Shown here: positions 47,459 through 56,867 of the stretch, piece after piece | Layout of the letters: the number at the start of each line of letters is the position of its first letter | Position numbering within the stretch: the first letter of the stretch is position 1 | Source of the DNA: Muribaculaceae bacterium | GTDB lineage: Bacteria > Bacteroidota > Bacteroidia > Bacteroidales > Muribaculaceae | Assembly (NCBI GenBank): GCA_022508985.1 | Contig: JAFLUA010000006.1 | Span: forward strand, 1 to 64,000 | Reading direction: 5' to 3' | DNA length: 64,000 nt | Made by a program: the position numbers and the translations under genes | Notes under the pieces: model-generated | The model's database searches: none | Seen by the model: the letters and a program-made list of their open reading frames with translations, nothing else | Told to the model about the DNA's origin: nothing

Positions 47459-48667
47459 TTATAGAGCTTTGACTATTTCTTCAGTGTCGCGCGCTATCAT
47501 AAGTTCTTCGTCGGTGGGGATAACACAGACTTTGACACGAGATGCGCTCGATGAGATTGTGGTTTCGGTGCCGCGAGTCGATTTGTTGATTTCGAGGTCG
47601 ATATCAACACCCATGAAACCTAATGTTTCGCATACTTCGGCGCGTAAGCCCGTCTGGTTTTCGCCCACACCGCCGGTAAAGACGATGATATCAACGCCGC
47701 CCATTTCGGCAGCATAAGCGCCGATATATTTAGTAATACGTAGTTGGTACATGTCGAGAGCCAGTTTTGCGCGTTCGTTGCCGGCAGCAATAGCCGCTTC
47801 TATCTCACGCATGTCGCTGCTCACTCCGCTAATACCGAAGACGCCGCTTTCTTTATTGATAAGATTCTGAAGCTCTTCAGCCGAAAGCCCGTGCTTTGTC
47901 ATCAGGTAGGTGAGAGCGCCTGGGTCGACGTCGCCGACGCGAGTGCCCATCATCAGGCCTTCAACAGGGGTGAGACCCATTGTAGTGTCGATGCTCTTGC
48001 CTCCTACAACGGCTGCCATAGATGCACCGTTGCCTATATGACACGTAATGATGCGCTGCTTGGATATGTCAACACCAAGAAATTCGCATACACGCTGGCT
48101 CACATAGCGATGACTGGTGCCGTGAAAACCGTAGCGTCTAACGCCATCTTCGGCATAATATTTATACGGTAGCGCATACATATATGCTTTAGGCGGCATT
48201 GTCTGGTGGAATGCCGTATCGAAGACTCCGACTTGAGGCACGTCGGGCATAATAGATGTAATAGCTTCAACGCCGGTCATGTTGGCGGGATTATGGAGAG
48301 GCGCAATGTCGTAACATTCTTTAATTTTAGCCTTAACGTCGTCGTTGATAAGTACGCTTTGACTAAATTTCTCGCCGCCATGAACAAGTCGATGCCCTAC
48401 AGCGTCGATTTCGCTATAGCTTGCTATGCAACCTTCTTTCGGGTCGGTGAGGTTGGTGAGGATTGCTTTAACGGCGTCGTTGTGGTTGATAAGGCCGAGC
48501 TCTACTATTTCTTTAGAGCCATCGGTGCGCTTGAATTTGAGGAACCCGCCGGCGAGCCCAATCTTTTCAACACCACCTTCGGCCAATGTTGCTGCCTGCC
48601 GGCCCTTGGTGTCGATAAGTTTATATTTTACTGAGCTACTTCCTGAGTTTATAACAAGAATTTTCAT
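47459..48667 (-). CDS. ackA: Acetate kinase
   Basis: MKILVINSGSSSVKYKLID, VFDTAFHQTMP, FTGGVGEN. Confidence 0.97.
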   Translation of the reverse strand: MKILVINSGSSSVKYKLIDTKGRQAATLAEGGVEKIGLAGGFLKFKRTDGSKEIVELGLINHNDAVKAILTNLTDPKEGCIASYSEIDAVGHRLVHGGEKFSQSVLINDDVKAKIKECYDIAPLHNPANMTGVEAITSIMPDVPQVGVFDTAFHQTMPPKAYMYALPYKYYAEDGVRRYGFHGTSHRYVSQRVCEFLGVDISKQRIITCHIGNGASMAAVVGGKSIDTTMGLTPVEGLMMGTRVGDVDPGALTYLMTKHGLSAEELQNLINKESGVFGISGVSSDMREIEAAIAAGNERAKLALDMYQLRITKYIGAYAAEMGGVDIIVFTGGVGENQTGLRAEVCETLGFMGVDIDLEINKSTRGTETTISSSASRVKVCVIPTDEELMIARDTEEIVKAL

Positions 48668-48694
48668 AGCATTAAATATTGGAATAAGGTGAAA

Positions 48695-49708
48695 TTACAA
48701 GCCTTTCAGACCAATGGCCTGGTTACTGGTTATAATTATTGTTTTATAAATATCTTCGGGGAAACAACCGCGTGACAAGTCGTTGACGGGTGCGGCAAGG
48801 CCTTGAAGAACAGGACCCACAGCTTGAACACCGCCCAGTCGCTGTACGAGTTTATATGCAATGTTGCCCACTTCGAGCGAGGGGAACACTAATACGTTGG
48901 CTCGGCCGCTCAGCGGGCTGTTAGGCGCCTTGCTGCCGGCAACCGACGGCACTATGGCGGCATCGGCTTGGAGCTCGCCATCGAGTATTACATTTGGGTC
49001 GAGGCGATGTGCCAGTTTTGTCGCTTCGATAACTTTGTCGACGTTAGGACTTTTAGCCGACCCTTTGGTTGAAAACGATAATATAGCAACGCGTGGTTCT
49101 ATTCCTGCTATATCGCGTGCTGTACGTGCCGCCGATATAGCTATTTGGGCCAATTCGGGTGCTGTGGGGTCGGGTACGACGGCGCAGTCTGCAAAAATGA
49201 GGATACCGTTTGTGCCGTATTTCGAGCCTTCGGGTAAAAGCATCACAAATGCTCCCGAGACAACGCTTATGCCGGGAACGGTCTTTATAACTTGGAATGC
49301 GGCACGAAGTACGTTTCCGGTGGTATTCATCGCTCCGGCTACTTGGCCGTCGGCATCTCCGGCTTTAACCATCAGGCACCCGAGGTAGAGGGGATTGGCT
49401 GTTGTCAGACGCGCTTCTTCCATCGTGATGCCTTTCGACTTCCTCAACTCAAAGAATAATGGGGCGTATTTGTCGATTACGCTTTCATCTTCGGGGTTTA
49501 CTATGGTTGCGCTATCCAGATGTGTGAGGTTTAGCTCCCGAGCCATATTATGTATGTCGTCGGGGTTGCCTATTAATATTATGTCGGCGAGATTGTCGGC
49601 GATAATACGATCGGCGGCAGTTAACGTGCGCGGTTCGAGGCCTTCTGGCAGAACGATACGCTGGCGGTGTTGACGTGCCTTTGCTGTAAGATGTTCAAAG
49701 AGATTCAT
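48695..49708 (-). CDS. pta: Phosphate acetyltransferase
   Basis: Pta family throughout (VAGAMNTTGNVLRAAFQVI, LIFADCAVVPDPT, NVLVFPSLEVGNIAYKLVQRLGG); adjacent to ackA. Confidence 0.95.
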   Translation of the reverse strand: MNLFEHLTAKARQHRQRIVLPEGLEPRTLTAADRIIADNLADIILIGNPDDIHNMARELNLTHLDSATIVNPEDESVIDKYAPLFFELRKSKGITMEEARLTTANPLYLGCLMVKAGDADGQVAGAMNTTGNVLRAAFQVIKTVPGISVVSGAFVMLLPEGSKYGTNGILIFADCAVVPDPTAPELAQIAISAARTARDIAGIEPRVAILSFSTKGSAKSPNVDKVIEATKLAHRLDPNVILDGELQADAAIVPSVAGSKAPNSPLSGRANVLVFPSLEVGNIAYKLVQRLGGVQAVGPVLQGLAAPVNDLSRGCFPEDIYKTIIITSNQAIGLKGL

Positions 49709-49882
49709 TTCGGATTATTGCGAAATAGCGGTTATGGTATTTATTTGCAAATATAGCGATTTTTACCTGATTCTTATTTGCAAAAATGTTGTTTTTTATT
49801 TCAAAATCGAAAACAATAATTTTTTCGAGGTGTTATAAATGTACTCATAATGTTCTTATAACTAAAATGTCACTTCTTAATT

Positions 49883-50042
49883 ATGCCTATAACGTCGAAA
49901 CCTAATAAAACTTACGAAGCGAGTGCCTTGATGGTAACGGCTGTTATTTTTTGTGATTATCATAGCATTACTCATATTCACCTTTGTCGATATCGTGAAA
50001 AGCGCGACTTTGGCATCGATTATTGCTCCGCATTTGATGTGA
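49883..50042 (+). pseudogene. Candidate frameshifted small membrane protein ORF
   Basis: Frame 2 MPITSKPNKTYEASALMVTAVIF joins, by dropping one T of a T6 run (about 49947-49952), to frame 3 VIIIALLIFTFVDIVKSATLASIIAPHLM*; the composite has a continuous TM helix. Confidence 0.4.
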
Positions 50043-50063
50043 CGGGTGTAGGCTACCATAATA

Positions 50064-50098
50064 AAAGAGAGCACCTCAATTGTTGAGATGCCCTCGAT
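50064..50098 (-). terminator. Terminator of the rubrerythrin gene
   Basis: Minus strand GAGGGCATCTCAA-caa-TTGAGGTGCTCTCTTTT. Confidence 0.7.
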
Positions 50099-50127
50099 AT
50101 ACTTCTATGTGGCGTTATTACCGTATG

Positions 50128-50682
50128 TTATTTCTTACCGAAATAGCGGTTGTAGAGGCCTTGGAAGCCACGGCCGTGGCGAGCTTCGTCTTTTGCCATT
50201 TCATGAACGGTGTCGTGGATGGCGTCGAGGTTGAGCTCTTTGGCACGCTTAGCGATGCGTAGTTTGTCGGCGTTGGCACCGGCTTCGGCTTGTACGCGTT
50301 TCTCAAGGTTTGTGCGGGTATCCCATACACATTCGCCAAGTAGTTCGGCAAATTTAGCAGCGTGTTCTGCTTCTTCGAAAGCGTAGCGCTTGAAGGCTTC
50401 TGCTATTTCGGGATAACCTTCGCGGTCGGCTTGACGGCTCATTGCGAGATACATACCAACTTCGCTGCATTCGCCGTTGAAGTGTGTTGTCAGGTCGTCG
50501 ATCATTTGCTGGTCGCAACCTTTAGCTACACCGATTTCGTGTTCGGCAACAAACTGCACTGATGCAGTAGTGTCGAGTTCGTTAAATTTGCTGGCAGGTG
50601 CATTACAGATAGGGCATTTTTCGGGAGCGGTGTCACCTTCGTGTACATACCCGCAAACGACGCATATAAACTTCTTTTTCAT
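50128..50682 (-). CDS. Reverse-type rubrerythrin (N-terminal rubredoxin, C-terminal diiron domain)
   Basis: [29 protein letters not shown] at the N-terminus, then ferritin-like [14 protein letters not shown] and [12 protein letters not shown]. Confidence 0.92.
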   Translation of the reverse strand: MKKKFICVVCGYVHEGDTAPEKCPICNAPASKFNELDTTASVQFVAEHEIGVAKGCDQQMIDDLTTHFNGECSEVGMYLAMSRQADREGYPEIAEAFKRYAFEEAEHAAKFAELLGECVWDTRTNLEKRVQAEAGANADKLRIAKRAKELNLDAIHDTVHEMAKDEARHGRGFQGLYNRYFGKK

Positions 50683-50716
50683 AGTTTTACGGAATTATTT
50701 GTTGTTTTGATTAGGA

Positions 50717-51904
50717 CTATTCAATTATGCCGTATTTTTTAAATACTTTGGTTATTTTTTCGAGAGCTTCATCAACTTGTGCCGGGGTGTGCGTAGCCAT
50801 CAAACTGAAGCGTATTAGTGTATCTTGCGGAGCTACTGCAGGCGAAACAACGGGGTTCACGAAGATGCCTTCTTCGAGAAGGTCGCGTGTGATAGCGAAT
50901 GTCTTAAAGTTGTCGCGTATATAAAGCGGTATTATAGGTGTTGATGTATTGCCGATTTCAAAGCCGCGGCTACGGAAGCCGTCGAGGGCCCTATTGGTGA
51001 GCTTCCACAGATTTTCCTGGCGCTCGGGCTCTTCAATCATAAGGTCGATAGCCTTGAGCGCCGCTGCCGTCGATGCAGGGGTGATGCTGGCCGTGAAGAT
51101 ATACGAGCGTGAGTGATGGCGTAGGAAGTTGGTAATCTCTTTATCGGTAGCTATAAAACCGCCTAACGATGCAAACGATTTCGAGAACGTGCCCATAACG
51201 AGGTCTACATCGTCGGTTACTCCGAAGTGATTGCATACGCCGCGTCCGCCTTCGCCGAAAACGCCTATTGAGTGGGCTTCATCAACCATCACCGTGGCAT
51301 TGTATTTCTTGGCGAGCTCTACGATGCCCGGCAGATTTGCCACGTCGCCTTCCATTGAGAAAACGCCGTCGGTGACAATTAATTTTATTTTATTGGGGTC
51401 GCACTTCATGAGTTGCTTTTCGAGCGACTCCATGTCGTTGTGCTTGTACTTAAGCGATTGGCTAAACGATAGGCGGCGACCTTCAATGATAGAAGCGTGG
51501 TCTTGCTCATCCCACAAAATATAATCTTCGCGACCTGTCAGTGTCGAAACGACGCCAAGGTTCACGCCGAAGCCGGTAGAATATATCATAACGTCTTCTT
51601 TGCCGATATATTCAGCTATGCGGGCTTCGAGTTGCTTGTGCAAATCGAGCGTGCCGTTAAGGAAAGGTGAGCCGGCGCAGCCAGTGCCGTATTTCTTGAT
51701 TGCGTTTATTGCGGCTTCTTTTATGCGAGGGTCGTTGACAAGACCTGTGTAGCAATTAGAACCAAACATCAGCACTCTCTTACCATTGATGGTAACTTCC
51801 GGATCCTGCTCCGAAGATATGGCGCGGAAATAGGGATATACTCCAGCGGCCTTTGCCTCTTGAGGTGCTGTATATTTAGAAAGTTTTGCCTGTAAAGGTT
51901 TCAT
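50717..51904 (-). CDS. spt: Alpha-oxoamine synthase, probable serine palmitoyltransferase
   Basis: AAGVYPYFRAISSEQDPEVTINGKRVLMFGSNCYTGL, DEAHSIGVFGEGGRGV, GTFSKSFASLGGFIA. Start refined from 52015. Confidence 0.78.
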   Translation of the reverse strand: MKPLQAKLSKYTAPQEAKAAGVYPYFRAISSEQDPEVTINGKRVLMFGSNCYTGLVNDPRIKEAAINAIKKYGTGCAGSPFLNGTLDLHKQLEARIAEYIGKEDVMIYSTGFGVNLGVVSTLTGREDYILWDEQDHASIIEGRRLSFSQSLKYKHNDMESLEKQLMKCDPNKIKLIVTDGVFSMEGDVANLPGIVELAKKYNATVMVDEAHSIGVFGEGGRGVCNHFGVTDDVDLVMGTFSKSFASLGGFIATDKEITNFLRHHSRSYIFTASITPASTAAALKAIDLMIEEPERQENLWKLTNRALDGFRSRGFEIGNTSTPIIPLYIRDNFKTFAITRDLLEEGIFVNPVVSPAVAPQDTLIRFSLMATHTPAQVDEALEKITKVFKKYGIIE

Positions 51905-52077
51905 AATCGTGGTTTGTGTTGAAAAAGCTATCTGATAGATGGCCCAAGAATAGACTGCAAAATTAGCAAAAAAAATGAAATAATAAGTTTTGCCAAAAAA
52001 AATTACATCAATCAAAAATGTTAAAATTGATGAAAAAACAAAGTACTTAGCTCATCGCAGGTGCTTTATAGTCTCCT

Positions 52078-52095
52078 CATGTCTCGCTCGACATG
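52078..52095. repeat. Inverted repeat CATGTC-TCGCTC-GACATG
   Basis: Perfect 6-bp arms (7 bp with flanking T/A) in the spt/capD-like intergenic region. Confidence 0.6.
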
Positions 52096-52145
52096 AAAAT
52101 CTTTATCAGCGCCGGGTTAAAATGCCCTAAAAACACACCTTATAT

Positions 52146-52176
52146 TTGCTAAATAGGTTTATATGTATTACTTTTG
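52146..52176 (+). promoter_or_regulatory. Predicted promoter of capD-like gene
   Basis: TTG 52146-52148, 20-nt spacer, TACTTTTG 52169-52176. Confidence 0.65.
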
Positions 52177-52243
52177 CGAAAAGTTTGTCTTATAATATAA
52201 GTGTAGAAAAGCTTACTATTTTAATTTGTAAAATTGCTTTATA

Positions 52244-54247
52244 GTGACTACGAAAAACAAAATAATAAAGGCACTGGCCGATCTTCCGGCTGTTAGGCGT
52301 TTTGTCGACCGCCCATCGCCGAAATGGATGGTTTACTTTGCCGACTTCTTTTTGATTGCCATAAGTTGTGCCTTAGCTCTTGTCTTTGGTGTACACAGCG
52401 ACGGAGGAGACTCTTTTGTATATTCACCGCTGGCAATATTTCTGTTTGAATTTGTAATATATGCTATTCTCGCCGTCATTCTTGGCACGAGCCGATACAT
52501 TATACGTTTGTCGGTGATAGAAGATACCTATCGCCTTGTTCTCCTCGTTCTGTCGGCAACCTTGGTGCTGGCTCTTATATCGACGATAACATATTTTTGC
52601 TGTGGCTTCTTCTATTTCACCTTCCGCAATATTTTTGTCGTAGGGCTTATGTCCTTCACGTTTATGTTGCTGATGCGTCTTGCTATAAAGTATCTCTACA
52701 TATCTGTTGCCGGTGTTACCCAAAAAAAGAGAAGGGTAATTGTCCTTGGTTCTGCCATTAACTCTTTTTTCCTTGCCTCGGCGCTTAAGAGCGAGTTTGA
52801 AGGTCGATTCGACCCTGTTGCCCTGTTGAGCTTGACATCAAAGAAGATTGACAGCACCGTAAACGGTATTCCAGTTATTGCATACGACCCCGATAAGATA
52901 GCAGAGATTTTCGCTTACTACAAGTGTAAGACCTTGTTGTTCTTGTCGACACAACTTGAACTGATGCGCAGCGGCACTGCCGACGTCTTTCTCAAAAATC
53001 GCATTAAACTTTTGATGCTCAATCAAGTTGACGAGTTTGATGTTAATAGCAAGTCGATGCCTCGTCTATCGACTCACGTTCAGGATATACGCATCGAAGA
53101 TTTGCTCGGCCGTGAAACCATTACCACCGGCAACCCTAACATACGCAGAGTGATGTGTGATCAGGTTGTAATGATTACGGGTGCTGCAGGCTCGATAGGT
53201 AGCGAGATTGTTAGGCAAGTGGCCTCTTTCGGCGCTCGCGATATAGTGCTTGTCGACCAGGCCGAAACGCCGATGCACGATATGCAGATAGAGATGGAAG
53301 CGTCATATCCCGACGTTAAAATCCATCTTTTTATTGGCGACGTGGCTAATCGTGAAAGAATGGAACATGTGTTCCAAAAATATAATCCGAGATATGTGTT
53401 CCATGCTGCGGCCTACAAGCATGTGCCGATGATGGAGCGTAATCCGGCCGAAGCTGTCATTACAAATGTTTTCGGCACGATAAATGTGGCCGATTTGGCG
53501 GTGAAATATGGCGTCGAAAAATTCGTTATGATATCGACCGACAAAGCCGTAAACCCGACCAACGTGATGGGGGCATCGAAGAGAATAGCTGAGATTTATA
53601 CTCAAAGCCTATTTTTCAAAATATCTTCACAGAATAGCGAGGGCTCGACACGCTTTATCACAACGCGGTTTGGCAATGTGTTAGGCTCTAACGGCTCGGT
53701 GATTCCGCTTTTCCGCAAGCAGATAGAGCAGGGCGGGCCCGTAACTATTACTCATCGCGACATCATACGTTATTTCATGACAATACCCGAAGCCTGCTCG
53801 CTGGTCTTAGAGGCTTGTGTTATGGGTAGCGGTGGCGAAATCTTTGTATTTGATATGGGGCAGCCGGTGAAAATATGGGATTTGGCCACACGTATGATTT
53901 CTCTGTCGGGCCTGAGACCGGGCGAAGATATCAAGATAGTAGAAACAGGGTTGCGCCCCGGTGAAAAACTCTACGAAGAGCTGCTCAATGAAAAAGAATT
54001 GACCTTGCCAACACACCATAAGAAAATTATGATTGCAAAGGTGCGCGCTTACGACTACGACGAGGTGCTTAACCACATCGAAAGGCTTCGTAAGAGTATC
54101 CATGCCGGTGGTGGACACGATATTGTTACTGAAATGAAACTTATCGTTCCGGAGTTCAAATCAAATAACTCAGTGTGGCAACAAGTTGATGCTGAAATAA
54201 AAGAACACAATCAAGATAATGAAATCATTCACGAGAAAGCTGATTGA
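52244..54247 (+). CDS. Membrane-bound nucleoside-diphosphate sugar epimerase/dehydratase (CapD/PglF-like)
   Basis: N-terminal TM helices; VMITGAAGSIGSEIVRQVASFGARDIVLVDQAETPMHDMQIEM; STDKAVNPTNVMGASKRIAE; GTG start. Confidence 0.93.
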   Translation: MTTKNKIIKALADLPAVRRFVDRPSPKWMVYFADFFLIAISCALALVFGVHSDGGDSFVYSPLAIFLFEFVIYAILAVILGTSRYIIRLSVIEDTYRLVLLVLSATLVLALISTITYFCCGFFYFTFRNIFVVGLMSFTFMLLMRLAIKYLYISVAGVTQKKRRVIVLGSAINSFFLASALKSEFEGRFDPVALLSLTSKKIDSTVNGIPVIAYDPDKIAEIFAYYKCKTLLFLSTQLELMRSGTADVFLKNRIKLLMLNQVDEFDVNSKSMPRLSTHVQDIRIEDLLGRETITTGNPNIRRVMCDQVVMITGAAGSIGSEIVRQVASFGARDIVLVDQAETPMHDMQIEMEASYPDVKIHLFIGDVANRERMEHVFQKYNPRYVFHAAAYKHVPMMERNPAEAVITNVFGTINVADLAVKYGVEKFVMISTDKAVNPTNVMGASKRIAEIYTQSLFFKISSQNSEGSTRFITTRFGNVLGSNGSVIPLFRKQIEQGGPVTITHRDIIRYFMTIPEACSLVLEACVMGSGGEIFVFDMGQPVKIWDLATRMISLSGLRPGEDIKIVETGLRPGEKLYEELLNEKELTLPTHHKKIMIAKVRAYDYDEVLNHIERLRKSIHAGGGHDIVTEMKLIVPEFKSNNSVWQQVDAEIKEHNQDNEIIHEKAD

Positions 54248-54273
54248 GTTTGTCTTGCAAATAATATAGTGCA

Positions 54274-54945
54274 ATGAAAAGAATTTTTATAGCAGTTTTC
54301 GCCGTTTTTATGCTCGGTGTCTCGAGTTCGACGGCTTTTAATCTGAAAGATTTGTTTGGGGGAAGTAGCTCAAGCAGCGAAACAGCAACTACAGGCGATA
54401 GCAAATCGTCGAGTGGCGGATTGCTCGATGCTATCGGTGGTTTTGTTAATAATACGATAGCAAATAATAAGTTTACTATCGACGACCTCGTTGGTAGCTG
54501 GGAGTACACCTCGCCTGCTGTATCGTTCCAAAGCGATAATGCTTTAAAGAAGATAGGCGGTGCTGGGGCGGCTACAGCGCTCGAAAATAAATTAGAGCCC
54601 TATTACAAGCAGCTCGGTTTCACCAAAACGAGTCTCGTGGTTGAAAAAGACCATTCTTTCGTTCTTAAAATGGGCGTATTGACTCTCAAAGGTGTCGTAG
54701 AAAAAGATGCATCAGGCATGCTCGAGTTTAGTTTCAGCGCTTTTGGTAAAGTGTCTCTTGGCAAGGTTAAAGCCAATGCAACAAAGGCGGGGTCGACGTT
54801 GAACCTCACTTTCGACGCTACCAAAATGATACAACTTTTGACCAAAGTGTCGAGTGTGCTGAATAACTCGACATTGAATACCCTCGCTTCTTTGCTAAAC
54901 TCCTACGATGGAGTTTACATGGGCTTCAAACTCAAGAAGAAATAA
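54274..54945 (+). CDS. DUF4923-like secreted protein
   Basis: Signal peptide, NLKDLFGG, IDDLVGSWEYTSPAVSFQSDNALKKIGGAGAATALENKLEPYYKQLGF. Confidence 0.75.
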   Translation: MKRIFIAVFAVFMLGVSSSTAFNLKDLFGGSSSSSETATTGDSKSSSGGLLDAIGGFVNNTIANNKFTIDDLVGSWEYTSPAVSFQSDNALKKIGGAGAATALENKLEPYYKQLGFTKTSLVVEKDHSFVLKMGVLTLKGVVEKDASGMLEFSFSAFGKVSLGKVKANATKAGSTLNLTFDATKMIQLLTKVSSVLNNSTLNTLASLLNSYDGVYMGFKLKKK

Positions 54946-54977
54946 TTGCAGTGCCGCGTAGCACTATTTCTTCGTAG

Positions 54978-56138
54978 CTACAATTTTTGTGAAAGAAAAT
55001 CGATGATGCGACGGCATGCTTGTCCATCGCCGTAGGGGTTAGCTATGCGCTGATTGGCTGCGTAATATTTTTCATCATCGATAAAACGAGTGGCCTCCGC
55101 TACTATTTTATCGTGGTCGGTGCCTACAAGGCGTATCGTGCCGGCTTGTAGTGCTTCGGGGCGCTCGGTGACGTTTCGCATAACCAATACGGGCTTTCCC
55201 ATCGATGGAGCCTCTTCCTGAATGCCGCCACTATCGGTGATAATGAGATACGACATCTTCATCATATAGACGAATGGCAGGTAATCGATAGGCTCTATGA
55301 AAAACACGTTGGAATAGTGCTTGCCTTCAAACATGCGAGCTATCGGTTTCCTGACATTAGGATTTAAGTGCATCGGATATACAAAGTCGATATCGGGATA
55401 TTGGGTGGCAAGAGTCTGTATCGCGCTGCAGATATTCATAAAACCTTCGCCGAAATTCTCGCGGCGGTGTCCGGTAATAAGCACAAGGCGGCGCCCGCCG
55501 TTGGTAAGGCGCGATGTGTCGTAGCCCAACGATGCTATTTCGGCTCGTATCGGTTGATGAGTAGCCCTGTCGGTTTCGATTTTGTCGGAGACTAAGCGAA
55601 GAGCGTCGATAACGGTATTACCTGTAATGCAAATATTCTCCTCCGGGGTGTTTTCGGCCTTAAGGTTGGCGGCGCTGATTGCTGTGGGAGCGAAATGGAA
55701 AGTAGCGAGTCGTGCCGTAAGCCGCCGGTTCATTTCTTCGGGCCACGGTGAGTAAATGTCGCCTGTCCGGAGCCCTGCTTCGACGTGTGCTACGGGAATC
55801 TGTGCATAGAATGCGCTCAGTGCCGCTGCTGTCGATGTAGTGGTGTCGCCATGGACCATAACGAGGTCTGGCCTGTTTTCTGCAAAAATATTACGCAATC
55901 CCAATAAAATGAGCGACGTGATATCGTAAAGGTCTTGACCTTGTTTCATTATATTTAGGTCGTAGTCGGGCTGGATATCGAATAACGTGAGCACACTGTC
56001 GAGTAATTCTCTGTGCTGGCCTGTTACTACTACCGATGTCTCAAAGAGATCGCTTTGCTCTTTTAATGCCTTTACGAGCGGTGCCATCTTGATGGCTTCG
56101 GGGCGTGTGCCAAATATAAGCATTATCTTCTTTGCCAT
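54978..56138 (-). CDS. wecB: UDP-N-acetylglucosamine 2-epimerase
   Basis: IFGTRPEAIKMAPLVKAL, HVEAGLRTGDIYSPWPEEMNRRL, TDSGGIQEEAPSMGKPVLVMRNVTERPE. Confidence 0.95.
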   Translation of the reverse strand: MAKKIMLIFGTRPEAIKMAPLVKALKEQSDLFETSVVVTGQHRELLDSVLTLFDIQPDYDLNIMKQGQDLYDITSLILLGLRNIFAENRPDLVMVHGDTTTSTAAALSAFYAQIPVAHVEAGLRTGDIYSPWPEEMNRRLTARLATFHFAPTAISAANLKAENTPEENICITGNTVIDALRLVSDKIETDRATHQPIRAEIASLGYDTSRLTNGGRRLVLITGHRRENFGEGFMNICSAIQTLATQYPDIDFVYPMHLNPNVRKPIARMFEGKHYSNVFFIEPIDYLPFVYMMKMSYLIITDSGGIQEEAPSMGKPVLVMRNVTERPEALQAGTIRLVGTDHDKIVAEATRFIDDEKYYAANQRIANPYGDGQACRRIIDFLSQKL

Positions 56139-56141
56139 CGG

Positions 56142-56864
56142 TCAAAATTGCTTTGTGGCCAACCACCACGCAAATTTTATGTAAGAAATATTGCGTGTTA
56201 TCCGTTTAGGCTGGTTAATAAGACGATAGGCAAATTCGATGTTGTGGTCGATCCACCACTTCGGGGCGCGTTTAACCTTTTCGGTGTAAACATCAAGGCT
56301 TCCGCCGAGGCCTTGATACACGGCTTTGTGCCGCTTGAGCATATCGGCCATGAGAAATTCCTGTTTAGGAGAGCCCATGGCAACGAATACAAAGTCGGGC
56401 TTCTTGTCTACAACATCCGATATCAGTGTCTCGCGCTCTTCATCGCTTGAAAGATATCCGTTTCTGTTGCCTACAATCTGTATTCCGGGATATTCTTTGC
56501 GTAGTTTCTCGACAGCGATATCGTTTACCTCTTGAGTCGCTCCGATTATATAGAAAGTGCGAGAGTTGTGAAAACGCTCGATAATTCTAAGCCAAAGTTC
56601 GCAGCCGGCTATCTTCTCGGGGTGAGCACCTTTTTGGCGTGCTGCCATAACGGGCCCGGAACCATCACAATATGCTATGTTGTTGTTGATTATATCGAGG
56701 GTGACAGGCGTTGCGTTCAATATTTTTTCAGCGTTGATAGCTACGAGAATGCCCTTTTCCTTATCGGCGAAATCGATGAGCGCATCAATGTCGGCAAAGG
56801 GATACACCATTACACCGCGAAGACTTATGCGTTGAGGATATTTTGAATTTTGGTCGAAAGGCAT
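56142..56864 (-). CDS. WecG/TagA/CpsF family glycosyltransferase
   Basis: NAEKILNA, YCDGSGPVMAARQKG, FVFVAMGSPKQEFLM, GLGGSLDVYTEKVKRAPKWW. Confidence 0.93.
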   Translation of the reverse strand: MPFDQNSKYPQRISLRGVMVYPFADIDALIDFADKEKGILVAINAEKILNATPVTLDIINNNIAYCDGSGPVMAARQKGAHPEKIAGCELWLRIIERFHNSRTFYIIGATQEVNDIAVEKLRKEYPGIQIVGNRNGYLSSDEERETLISDVVDKKPDFVFVAMGSPKQEFLMADMLKRHKAVYQGLGGSLDVYTEKVKRAPKWWIDHNIEFAYRLINQPKRITRNISYIKFAWWLATKQF

Positions 56865-56867
56865 TGC

